This document shows, piece after piece, positions 15,607 through 22,922 of a stretch of 64,000 bases of DNA (position 1 is the stretch's first letter; each line of letters opens with the position of its first letter). The stretch covers positions 186,001 through 250,000 of the forward strand of contig NZ_JBHSAF010000015.1 in assembly GCF_042649925.1 (NCBI RefSeq). Reading direction: 5' to 3'. The translations under genes and the position numbers were made by a program. The DNA is from Pseudaeromonas sharmana (lineage in GTDB: Bacteria > Pseudomonadota > Gammaproteobacteria > Enterobacterales > Aeromonadaceae). The notes below the pieces were generated by a model, which saw nothing but the letters and a program-made list of their open reading frames with translations, ran no database searches and was not told where the DNA came from.

Positions 15607-15635
15607 ATGCTAGTGATCCAGCTCACATTGATCAA
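15607..15635 (-). promoter_or_regulatory. Promoter of micropeptides 3-2 with a second palindrome in its spacer
   Basis: On the minus strand TTGATC (15630-15635), 17 bases, TAGCAT (15607-15612). The spacer itself holds another CRP-like dyad, TGTGA-GCTGGA-TCACT (15612-15627), so two palindromes overlap this promoter. The predicted start is near 15600. Confidence 0.6.
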
Positions 15636-15709
15636 GCAGATCTTGCAAAAAAGTCATTGTTTTTATTATGAATTCGTTTTCAAAGCGATGTAACCGGCAC
15701 CATTTTTGA

Positions 15710-15725
15710 TGTGATCTAGATCGCA
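15710..15725. promoter_or_regulatory. Near-ideal CRP site upstream of micropeptide 3
   Basis: TGTGATCTAGATCGCA differs by one base from the ideal CRP core TGTGATCTAGATCACA. It is about 117 bases upstream of the predicted micropeptide 3 start. A weak CATAAT box (minus strand, 15665-15670) would place it near -60, a standard activating position, but no good -35 accompanies it. Confidence 0.5.
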
Positions 15726-15809
15726 AAACGTTTTCATGCTGACAGCAGGGGGTGACGACACAAAGAGCGCAGAGTGCAAGCGGAGGTGAGCAGCTTGCCG
15801 AGGGGGGTG

Positions 15810-15917
15810 TTACGCCATGGCCGCCAGTTGTTGTGCGGCTGGCTTGTGTGTCCGCGTGGAAAAGCGCTGTGTCAATTTGCTGTAAATCAGCAAGCGGGCC
15901 TGGTTGTCGCTATACAT
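15810..15917 (-). CDS. Possible 35-codon basic peptide, unrelated to the PATR-YER family
   Basis: An open frame from an ATG at 15917 encodes a basic peptide starting MYSDNQARLLIYSK and ending AAQQLAAMA. The ribosome site is weak (GAGATTGGCT). Support comes mainly from a good promoter about 40 bases upstream. It might instead be a non-coding transcript, because gcvA is flanked by the divergent gcvB RNA gene in enterics, although no gcvB-like GU-rich seed is seen here. It could also be chance. Confidence 0.3.
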   Translation of the reverse strand: MYSDNQARLLIYSKLTQRFSTRTHKPAAQQLAAMA

Positions 15918-15951
15918 AGCCAATCTCGGTTTCAGTGATACAATTGCGCGC

Positions 15952-15980
15952 ATACTAGTCATAAGTGTGATGGAGATCAA
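15952..15980 (-). promoter_or_regulatory. Promoter-like element divergent from gcvA
   Basis: On the minus strand TTGATC (15975-15980), 17 bases, TAGTAT (15952-15957), followed by GCGCGC. The hexamers and spacing match the micropeptide promoters. A partial CRP-like dyad (TGTGA-TGGAGA-TCAAC on the plus strand, 15966-15981) overlaps it. Confidence 0.45.
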
Positions 15981-16133
15981 CTTTTGCGGCGCGAAATGGT
16001 CTTGCCTTTTCATGAAAGGCTTTTCCTGTTTCGGGTAAAGGTGGCGCCGAGCCGCTATGGCGGGATTTCGCTGGTCGGCACAGTGCCGGCTATCTATAAT
16101 CCGCGCCATTAGAAAAAGTTATGCGATGCTGCT

Positions 16134-17069
16134 ATGCCAAGACGACTTCCTCCATTGAATGCACTGAAAGCTTTTGAAGCCGCGGCTCGTCACCTGAGCT
16201 TTACTCGCGCAGCTGAAGAGCTGTTTGTCACCCAGGCGGCAATCAGTCATCAGATTAAGGCGCTGGAGGAGTTTCTTGGGATCAAGCTGTTCCGACGTCG
16301 CAACAGGACGCTGTTGTTGACCGAAGAGGGGCAGAGCTATTTCCTGGATATCAAGGATATTTTTGGCGCCATTGCCGATGCCACCGATAAATTGGTGGCC
16401 CGGAGTGCCAAAGGGTCATTGACAGTGACCTTGCAACCAAGTTTTGCCATTCAGTGGTTGGTGCCCCGGCTGGTCAGATTTAGCGAACGTCATCCCGAGA
16501 TCGATGTGCGTATAAAAGCAGTGGATATGGATGAGGGTTCGCTCAGCGACGATGTGGACGTCGCCATCTATTATGGCCGCGGAAGTTGGCCTGGATTACG
16601 CAGCTACAAACTGCATACCGAATACCTGATGCCGGTCTGTTCTCCGTTGTTGTTGGCCAGTGGTCGGCCTTTGCGGCAACCCGCGGATCTGGCTTGGCAT
16701 ACCCTGTTGCACGATGGTTCACGCCGCGATTGGCACAACTGGCTTAAAGAGGTCGGCATTGATCTGCCGAATGTGAATCAGGGCCCCATTTTCAGTCACT
16801 CCAGCATGGTGATACAGGCGGCGGTGCATGGGCAAGGGGTGGCATTAGGGCACAGTGTGCTGAGCCAGCCCGAGATCGAGGCGGGACGTCTGGTCTGTCC
16901 CTTCGAGCAGGTATTAGTCAGCAAAAATGCCTACTATCTGGTATCTCAGGAAGCCCAGGCGGAACAAGGCAAGATTGCCGCATTTCGTGACTGGATGCTG
17001 GAGTTAGTCGAACAAGAAGAGCAGCTGCGCCGCCAACGTCTGGCGCCGTTGGGTCCAGAAACCGTTTAA
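16134..17069 (+). CDS. gcvA: LysR-type glycine cleavage regulator GcvA
   Basis: The 311-residue LTTR closely matches E. coli GcvA, which activates or represses the glycine cleavage operon according to glycine and purine levels. The start RLPPLNALKAFEAAARHLSF and HTH AAEELFVTQAAISHQIK are nearly invariant in GcvA; the effector domain contains DVDVAIYYGRGSWPGLR and GPIFSHSSMVIQAAVHGQGVAL. A TATAAT (16095-16100) upstream is a candidate -10. The ribosome site is weak. In E. coli ygdD lies between gcvA and rlmM; here the two are adjacent (31 bases). No gcv operon is in the window. Confidence 0.92.
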   Translation: MPRRLPPLNALKAFEAAARHLSFTRAAEELFVTQAAISHQIKALEEFLGIKLFRRRNRTLLLTEEGQSYFLDIKDIFGAIADATDKLVARSAKGSLTVTLQPSFAIQWLVPRLVRFSERHPEIDVRIKAVDMDEGSLSDDVDVAIYYGRGSWPGLRSYKLHTEYLMPVCSPLLLASGRPLRQPADLAWHTLLHDGSRRDWHNWLKEVGIDLPNVNQGPIFSHSSMVIQAAVHGQGVALGHSVLSQPEIEAGRLVCPFEQVLVSKNAYYLVSQEAQAEQGKIAAFRDWMLELVEQEEQLRRQRLAPLGPETV

Positions 17070-17100
17070 TGGCAGTGCGTGCGTCACTGCGGAGGAAAGA

Positions 17101-18201
17101 ATGAATCATCTGCTGTTTTATTGCCGCCCTGGTTTTGAGAAAGAGGTGGCGGCCGAGATCCAGGACAAGGCGGTTGCGCTCGAGTGTTTTGGCTTTTGCC
17201 GCATCAAGGATAATTCTGGCTATGTGATTTTCGAGTGCTACGGCGCCGAAGATGCCGACAAACTGGCTCGTCGCCTGCCGTTTCGCGAGCTGATATTTGC
17301 ACGCCAAATGCTGGTGGTGACTCATGAATTACAGGAGCTGGATCTGGCTGACCGGATTACCCCTATCCTCGAGGCCACGGCAGGTTACAGTGTCTGCGGT
17401 GAACTGCGGGTCGAGACACCGGATACCAATGAGGCCAAGGAATTAACGACCTTTTGCCGCAAATTCAGCGTCCCGCTGCGTCAGGCATTGCGCCAGGCCG
17501 GCAAACTGACGCGTGAAGAGACCCATCGTCGGCCAGTGTTACACCTGTTGTTTCTGGCAAACGACAAGGTGCTGGTGGGCTACTCCTATACTAACAATAA
17601 CTCTGTATTCCATATGGGGATTCCGCGTCTGAAGTTCCCAGCCGATGCCCCCAGTCGCTCAACGCTAAAGCTGGAGGAGGCATTTCATGTCTTCGTGCCA
17701 CAGGAACAGTGGGATGTGCGGCTGACCTCCGGGCTCAATGCGGTCGATCTGGGAGCTTGTCCTGGTGGCTGGACTTATCAGTTAGTGCGGCGTGGCATGA
17801 TGGTGACTGCCGTCGACAATGGACCCATGGCCGAATCCCTGATGGAGACGGGCCAAGTCAAGCACGTGCGTGATGATGGATTCCGCTACCGTCCGGCGAA
17901 GAAGAATACCTACTGGCTGGTGTGTGACATGGTCGAGAAGCCGGCGCGGGTCACTCACCTGATCGCATCCTGGTTTCAGGATGGCTTGTGTCAGGAGGCG
18001 ATGTTCAACCTCAAACTCCCGATGAAGCGGCGTTATCAAGAGGTAGAGCACAATCTGGATATGCTGCGTGAGTGGTTGAGTGGGCTGGAGGGTGAGTTTG
18101 TGATTCAGGCCAAGCAGCTCTACCACGACCGTGAAGAGATTACCGTACATGTCTTTGACCAGCGCCAGCTGACGCGGCGCCTCTCCGGCTCGATTCAGTG
18201 A
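17101..18201 (+). CDS. rlmM: 23S rRNA 2'-O-ribose C2498 methyltransferase RlmM
   Basis: The 366-residue protein has an N-terminal THUMP-like region (about 1-170) and a C-terminal Rossmann methyltransferase with the SAM loop DLGACPGGWTYQLV (about residue 217) and catalytic K-D-K-E residues, visible in DMVEKP and NLKLPMKRRYQEV. It methylates C2498 of 23S rRNA before assembly is complete. GCGGAGGAAAGA precedes the ATG. Its position after gcvA is conserved in gammaproteobacteria. A convergent terminator follows. Confidence 0.95.
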   Translation: MNHLLFYCRPGFEKEVAAEIQDKAVALECFGFCRIKDNSGYVIFECYGAEDADKLARRLPFRELIFARQMLVVTHELQELDLADRITPILEATAGYSVCGELRVETPDTNEAKELTTFCRKFSVPLRQALRQAGKLTREETHRRPVLHLLFLANDKVLVGYSYTNNNSVFHMGIPRLKFPADAPSRSTLKLEEAFHVFVPQEQWDVRLTSGLNAVDLGACPGGWTYQLVRRGMMVTAVDNGPMAESLMETGQVKHVRDDGFRYRPAKKNTYWLVCDMVEKPARVTHLIASWFQDGLCQEAMFNLKLPMKRRYQEVEHNLDMLREWLSGLEGEFVIQAKQLYHDREEITVHVFDQRQLTRRLSGSIQ

Positions 18202-18207
18202 CGTTAA

Positions 18208-18230
18208 GAGGCCCGCAGCTTGCGGGCCTC
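18208..18230. terminator. Convergent terminator between rlmM and the SDR gene
   Basis: GAGGCCCGCA-GCT-TGCGGGCCTC is a perfect 10-bp stem 6 bases after the rlmM stop. There is no long T tract. It probably serves both converging genes. Confidence 0.6.
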
Positions 18231-18252
18231 ATGATAGCGCGGTCACGGTCGT

Positions 18253-18948
18253 TTACCAGGGTAATGCTTTGCCGTCATAGGACAGGAACTGCCCACTCAG
18301 CTGCGCCTGGGGTAATTCCAGTGTCTCGAGTATCGCAACGGCGCTCTCATCTGGCGCTATGGTGGCGCCTTCACCGCCCATTTCTGTCTGTACCCAACCT
18401 GGATGCATGGCGAGCACGCGAATGCCATCTCCTGCTAAATCCATGGCAAGATTTCGCGTCAGGGCATTCAGCGCCGCTTTGCTGGTTCGATACAGATAGT
18501 GGCCCCCCTCTTGATTGGCGCCGACAGAGCCCATAATGCTGCTGATGCAGAGCAGGGTGCGCCCCTCGCTATCCTTGAGATTCTGAAAGAACGTTTCGGC
18601 CAGACGCAGACTGGCCATGGTGTTGATGGCAAAGACCTCCCCCCAGAGATGGTAATCGGTTTCGCCAAAGCCCTGCCTGGAGGGACCCAACACGCCTGCA
18701 TTCGAGATCAACAGATCGATCGGCACTTCGCCAACGGTATGTTTGAGTGCCAGGAACTCCTCGCCCCGGGTGACATCCAACTGGTGAATGGCGAGCTGCG
18801 GATAGATGTCGCCGAGTTGGTGTAACGCTTTGGCGTGGTACGGATCGCGACAGCAGGCAATCACCTTGTCATCCCGCCGCAGACAGCTGTGGGTGAGGGC
18901 CAGTCCGATGCCACGGTTGGCACCGGTAATCAGCACAGTCTGACTCAT
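18253..18948 (-). CDS. Short-chain dehydrogenase/reductase, C-factor (CsgA)-like
   Basis: This 231-residue classical SDR has the NAD(P)-binding TGANRGIGLAL at residues 7-17, NAG in LLISNAGVLG, the catalytic Ser in ISSIMGSVG and YRTSK in place of the usual YxxxK (HYLYRTSKAAL). It resembles the C-factor-like SDRs common in Aeromonas and Vibrio, whose substrate is unknown. An AGGAGG ribosome site directly precedes the ATG at 18948; longer versions have no such site. It lies 29 bases after xni on the same strand and may share its transcript. Confidence 0.85.
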   Translation of the reverse strand: MSQTVLITGANRGIGLALTHSCLRRDDKVIACCRDPYHAKALHQLGDIYPQLAIHQLDVTRGEEFLALKHTVGEVPIDLLISNAGVLGPSRQGFGETDYHLWGEVFAINTMASLRLAETFFQNLKDSEGRTLLCISSIMGSVGANQEGGHYLYRTSKAALNALTRNLAMDLAGDGIRVLAMHPGWVQTEMGGEGATIAPDESAVAILETLELPQAQLSGQFLSYDGKALPW

Positions 18949-18977
18949 ACGACCTCCTGTAGCGCTGGCCTGCAACC

Positions 18978-19763
18978 TCAAGCAGGCTGGCAAGGTGGAT
19001 AGCGAATGGCTCTTAAGTTAAAGCCTAGCGGAATATCCTGACGCAAGCGCACTAAAGTTTGCGCCAGCAAGGCGGCGTCTCGAGATTGCTGAACTTTGGT
19101 CAACAGCTTGTCTCCTTCCGGCGGTGCTGTCAGCAAGGCGGCCAGCGAACCATGGCGCTGCAGCAGTGTCTGTGCGCTTTTCGGTCCAATGCCGTTTACT
19201 CCGGGGATATGGCTGCCGCTGATGCCGGTTAATGCCCAAAAATCGACTAATTGATGTGCCGTTACGCCAAATTGTTGCTCAACGAAGGCATGATCCAACC
19301 AGCGACGATTGAAATAGTCGCGAATGGCGATACCGGTTGGCAGTAATTGGCAAAAGCCCTTGTCCGTCGAGATCAGCGTGACTTGCTGTTGTCGGTCCGT
19401 CAGCCTGGCGCTGAGGGTCGCAACCAAATCATCCGCCTCCTCATCCTCTGTGAGCAGGGAATCGACACCGCACTGCCACAGCGTGGCTTGCAGGTCGGTC
19501 ATTCCTTCTGCCAGGGCGATGGGCATGGCACTACGGCCAAGCTTGTAATCAGGGTACAACTTATGTCGCCAGCTGGGCGCTGCGCCATCGAAGACGGCAA
19601 TGGCATGTGTCGGTTGCACTTCCTCCAGGATGGTTTGCACCGTCCGTTGCAGTCGCTGCCGGGTGGCAAGCAGCTGGGCACGGCTGTCGCTCTGTTCCGA
19701 GGCCAGCGGGGCATGCAAACGGCGAATCAGGTTCAGGGCATCGAAAATCAGCAGGTGGGCCAT
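18978..19763 (-). CDS. xni: Flap endonuclease Xni (exonuclease IX)
   Basis: The 261-residue homologue of the DNA polymerase I 5'-nuclease domain starts MAHLLIFDALNLIRRLH. The metal-site residues appear in EDEEADDLVATL and STDKGFCQLL, with the helix-hairpin-helix GISGSHIPGVNGIGPKSAQTLL near residue 190. Like E. coli Xni it is shorter than Pol I domains and is thought to process flaps structure-specifically. It lies just downstream of ppnN, as in E. coli. Confidence 0.93.
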   Translation of the reverse strand: MAHLLIFDALNLIRRLHAPLASEQSDSRAQLLATRQRLQRTVQTILEEVQPTHAIAVFDGAAPSWRHKLYPDYKLGRSAMPIALAEGMTDLQATLWQCGVDSLLTEDEEADDLVATLSARLTDRQQQVTLISTDKGFCQLLPTGIAIRDYFNRRWLDHAFVEQQFGVTAHQLVDFWALTGISGSHIPGVNGIGPKSAQTLLQRHGSLAALLTAPPEGDKLLTKVQQSRDAALLAQTLVRLRQDIPLGFNLRAIRYPPCQPA

Positions 19764-19798
19764 GGTGATAAAGGGGCTCTCGACGAGCCCGTACTCTA

Positions 19799-21154
19799 TT
19801 AACGGATAATCTCGTAGCAGGGGATGTATTCACTGCCGGGTAGTTTCATGCGTCCTTGAGCGACAAAGTTCTTCAGTAATTTGTCGATCAATTTCATCAA
19901 GGCCTTGTCGCCATGTAACTGGAAGGGGCCATGTCGCTCAATGGCTCTTAGCCCCCCTTCCTTGACGTTGCCGGCCACTATTCCCGAGAAGGCGCGTCTG
20001 AGATTGGCGGCCAGCTGTTCCGGCGGTTGCTCCCAATGCAGGTTTAAGCCGGCCATGCTGTCGTGATCCGGCTCGAATGGTAACTGGAACTCGGGTTCAA
20101 TCTTCAATGACCAGTTAAACGAGTAGGCATCGCCGGTGGCCTTGCGGTGTTCGCGTACTTTCGGCATTGCCTGTTTCATCGTCTGGGCCACGGCGACGGC
20201 ATTATCAATGATGATCTGATAGTGACGGGTTGCCTCTTCGCCGAGGGTCTGCCGAATGAAGTGATCGAGGGTCTCGAAATAATCGGCACTCTCTTTGGGC
20301 CCGGTGAGGATGAGCGGCATCGGCTGATGAGCATTTGCCGGATGCATACGAATACCGAGGATGTACAAGAGCTCCTCGGCAGTGCCGACGCCACCGGGGA
20401 AGATAATGATGCCATGGCCTAGGCGCACGAAGGCCTCCAGACGCTTCTCGATGTCTGGCATGATCACCAGCTCGGTGACAATGGGATTGGGCGGTTCGGC
20501 CGCAATAATTGAGGGCTCGGTCAAGCCGAGAAAGCGGCCCTGATGGTAGCGCTGCTTGGAGTGACCGACCGCGGCCCCCTTCATCGGGCCTTCCATGGCA
20601 CCGGGACCACAACCGGTGCAGATGTTTAGCTCTCGCAACCCTAGCTCGCTTCCTACCTCGCGGGTGTACTGGTATTCAGTCGGGTTGATGGAGTGCCCTC
20701 CCCAACAGACGACCAGGTTCGGCTCTTCGCCGGAGCGGATCACGCGCGCATTGCGCAAGATAGAAAAAATCCAGTTAGTGACATGCACCGAGCTGGTCAG
20801 GTTCAAGGTGCTATCGGCATCCATACGGTTGCTGACATACAGAATATCGCGCAGTACGGAGAACAGATGCTCCTGGATACCGCGGATCAGCTCACCATCA
20901 ACAAATGCACTGGCAGGAGGATTGAACAATTCGAGTTTGACGCCGCGTTCACGCCGGATGACGTTGATATCGAACGAACGGTTCTTTTCCAGGATTTCTT
21001 TGGAGCTGTCGGTGTGGCTGCCGCAATTGAGCACGGCCAGCGAACAGTTGCGAAACAGCTGATACGTGGCTCCGGAAGCGGCCTGCTTCAGTTGGTCGAC
21101 TTCCAGCTGACTCAGTAATTCCATACTGCCGGCTGGATTGACATAGGTAATCAT
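19799..21154 (-). CDS. ppnN: Pyrimidine/purine nucleotide 5'-monophosphate nucleosidase PpnN
   Basis: The 451-residue LOG-type nucleosidase cleaves nucleoside monophosphates to base and ribose 5-phosphate; in E. coli it is activated by (p)ppGpp. The central lysine-decarboxylase-like motif GGVGTAEELLYILGI and PGAMEGPMKGAAVGHSKQR are present, flanked by the YgdH-specific N- and C-terminal domains (LPGSEYIPCYEI at the end). I chose the ATG at 21154 because it begins MITYVNPAGSMELLSQLEVD as in E. coli and has an AGGGGG ribosome site. Confidence 0.95.
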   Translation of the reverse strand: MITYVNPAGSMELLSQLEVDQLKQAASGATYQLFRNCSLAVLNCGSHTDSSKEILEKNRSFDINVIRRERGVKLELFNPPASAFVDGELIRGIQEHLFSVLRDILYVSNRMDADSTLNLTSSVHVTNWIFSILRNARVIRSGEEPNLVVCWGGHSINPTEYQYTREVGSELGLRELNICTGCGPGAMEGPMKGAAVGHSKQRYHQGRFLGLTEPSIIAAEPPNPIVTELVIMPDIEKRLEAFVRLGHGIIIFPGGVGTAEELLYILGIRMHPANAHQPMPLILTGPKESADYFETLDHFIRQTLGEEATRHYQIIIDNAVAVAQTMKQAMPKVREHRKATGDAYSFNWSLKIEPEFQLPFEPDHDSMAGLNLHWEQPPEQLAANLRRAFSGIVAGNVKEGGLRAIERHGPFQLHGDKALMKLIDKLLKNFVAQGRMKLPGSEYIPCYEIIR

Positions 21155-21237
21155 TTGAACCCCCTGGTACTGCCTGTTGTTGTGTTTATGATGCCGGGGA
21201 AGTGGTGGCCCCACGTCAACATAGTCGTGCCGGCCTT

Positions 21238-21266
21238 AAAAAAAGTCGAGCCGCAACCGCGGCCCG
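21238..21266 (-). terminator. Terminator of the GGDEF gene
   Basis: On the minus strand CGGGCCGC-GGTT-GCGGCTCG (one G-U pair) is followed by AC and seven T, 17 bases after the diguanylate cyclase-like stop codon. Confidence 0.75.
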
Positions 21267-21282
21267 AGTCAGTTTGTGCTGC

Positions 21283-22860
21283 CTATACCACTATGATGCG
21301 ATCTCTGCCGCCATTCTTGGCATCGTAAAGGGCACGATCGGCGCGCTCAAACACCTCGGTGGGGGTGTCGCCTTCACGGAACAGGCTGGTGCCGATCGAG
21401 ATGGTGATTTCCACCTTATCATCCTTGAAGCGGAACGGTATGCCTTTGACGACGCTGCGCAGCTTATCGAGCGGGGCCAGCATGTTGTCGGCATCCGCCC
21501 CCGGTAGCAGCACGACAAATTCCTCTCCGCCATAACGGGCGATAAAATCTGTCTCGCGCAAGGTGCGGCTCATCGCACGGGCGATCACTTTGAGCGCCTT
21601 ATCACCCGCCAGATGACCGAAGCGGTCATTGATCGATTTGAAGTGGTCAATATCCACGATCGCCAGACACAAAGGCGTCTGATAACGCAACCAGCGTTTG
21701 TACTCCAGCTCTACCCGCTCATCAAATGCGGCGCGGTTAAAAACCTGGGTCAGGCTGTCCAGCAAGAGCTTGTGCTTTTGCTGGGCCATGCGCTTCTTGT
21801 ATTCGCTGGTCTCTTCGCGCATCAGGTTGAGCTTGTTCTCCATCGCGCCGAGCGACTCAATCAGATGAGCCTCTCGTTGCATCAACTCGTTACGCTCCAG
21901 CAGCAGTGCCTGCAGGTGTTGTAGGTTGACACGGATGCTCTGTTTTAATTGCTGCAGGTTGGACTGGCTGTCGAGTTGCAAGCTTATATCGTCCAGCCGG
22001 GCGTGGATTTCATTGCCATGCCGATGGTGTTGCTCATGCAGGTCCCGGCCTTGATCCAGTGATTCGGTGATGCGCAGGTGAACGGCATTCAGACTGTCAT
22101 TCAGGCTGGAAAGGAAAAGATGCGACTCCCGGCGCTCTTGACGGGCACCATCGATAATCAACTCGACAAGGCGTAGACAGAGCTCAGGCAACTGACTGAA
22201 ATCGACGCCGGTCAACAGCTGATGACGTATCTCTGCCAGGTCATCACCGGTTTTGCCGGTAAAATCGAGCTCGGTGATCAGGCGTTGCAATTCATCGCAC
22301 AGCCGTTGACGCAACTGTTCATCACAAGCGGGTTGCGGCGGCTCAACGGCGACAGCTTTACCATTGATAGGGCGTAACAACAGCGCGCGCATCGATTGCT
22401 GGTACAGTTCCAGCAATCTGGCTACCTGACGCTGATGTTCGGCGATGGCGTAGGGTTGATCCTGATTCAGAAATTCGCGCACTTCCTTGCGGATCTTGTC
22501 CGGGATATCTTTGGTCCCGGTCAGGTGACGGCCACCTTCCTTTAGCGTATCTCTTGTGACGCGCAAGGACTCTTCCAGCGCGACAGCGTGATGCTGTAAC
22601 AAGCGCTCTATCGCCTGGATCTCTTCGGCCAGTTGTCCCAGCGGAACTTGATCTTCAAAGCGTTGACGCAGGCGGGCCAGTTTGTTGTCCAGCTCGCGAT
22701 CATGTCCGCGACATGCCTGCGTCAACCTGTTGATAAAAGAGATCGCCAAGGTGCGCTCGGCATCAGACTGTTCAGCTAGCAAGCCAAGTTCCAGTTCCTT
22801 TTGCTCGAGTCGTTCCCTGAGTTTGGTGAGTTGCCCAGCTACGGCATTTACATCATTCAT
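21283..22860 (-). CDS. GGDEF-domain protein, putative diguanylate cyclase
   Basis: The 525-residue protein lacks a signal peptide or membrane segment. About 340 residues of predicted coiled-coil and helical sequence precede a C-terminal GGDEF domain (from about 360) with an active GGEEF at 444-448 and an intact RxxD inhibitory site (RETD, 435-438) five residues before it. It is therefore probably able to make cyclic di-GMP and to be product-inhibited. I chose ATG 22860; a TTG one codon earlier is also open. It lies 62 bases after a TPR membrane protein with a GGDEF-like tail, so the pair probably act together. Vibrio species have a GGDEF protein in a similar position near queF and syd. Confidence 0.9.
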   Translation of the reverse strand: MNDVNAVAGQLTKLRERLEQKELELGLLAEQSDAERTLAISFINRLTQACRGHDRELDNKLARLRQRFEDQVPLGQLAEEIQAIERLLQHHAVALEESLRVTRDTLKEGGRHLTGTKDIPDKIRKEVREFLNQDQPYAIAEHQRQVARLLELYQQSMRALLLRPINGKAVAVEPPQPACDEQLRQRLCDELQRLITELDFTGKTGDDLAEIRHQLLTGVDFSQLPELCLRLVELIIDGARQERRESHLFLSSLNDSLNAVHLRITESLDQGRDLHEQHHRHGNEIHARLDDISLQLDSQSNLQQLKQSIRVNLQHLQALLLERNELMQREAHLIESLGAMENKLNLMREETSEYKKRMAQQKHKLLLDSLTQVFNRAAFDERVELEYKRWLRYQTPLCLAIVDIDHFKSINDRFGHLAGDKALKVIARAMSRTLRETDFIARYGGEEFVVLLPGADADNMLAPLDKLRSVVKGIPFRFKDDKVEITISIGTSLFREGDTPTEVFERADRALYDAKNGGRDRIIVV

Positions 22861-22922
22861 CAATTCTATCCAACAGGTTATGCCATTGCCGGTCAGACGT
22901 TCGTCTTGAAGGCGAACCAGGC

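Noticed and set aside
15453..15635. 60-codon version of micropeptide 3
   Set aside because: The upstream half covers the promoter and two palindromes; the internal ATG has the ribosome site and aligns with the paralogues.
15546..16133. gcvB small RNA divergent from gcvA
   Set aside because: The position fits, but the GU-rich seed and 3' terminator hairpin of GcvB are not seen on either strand.
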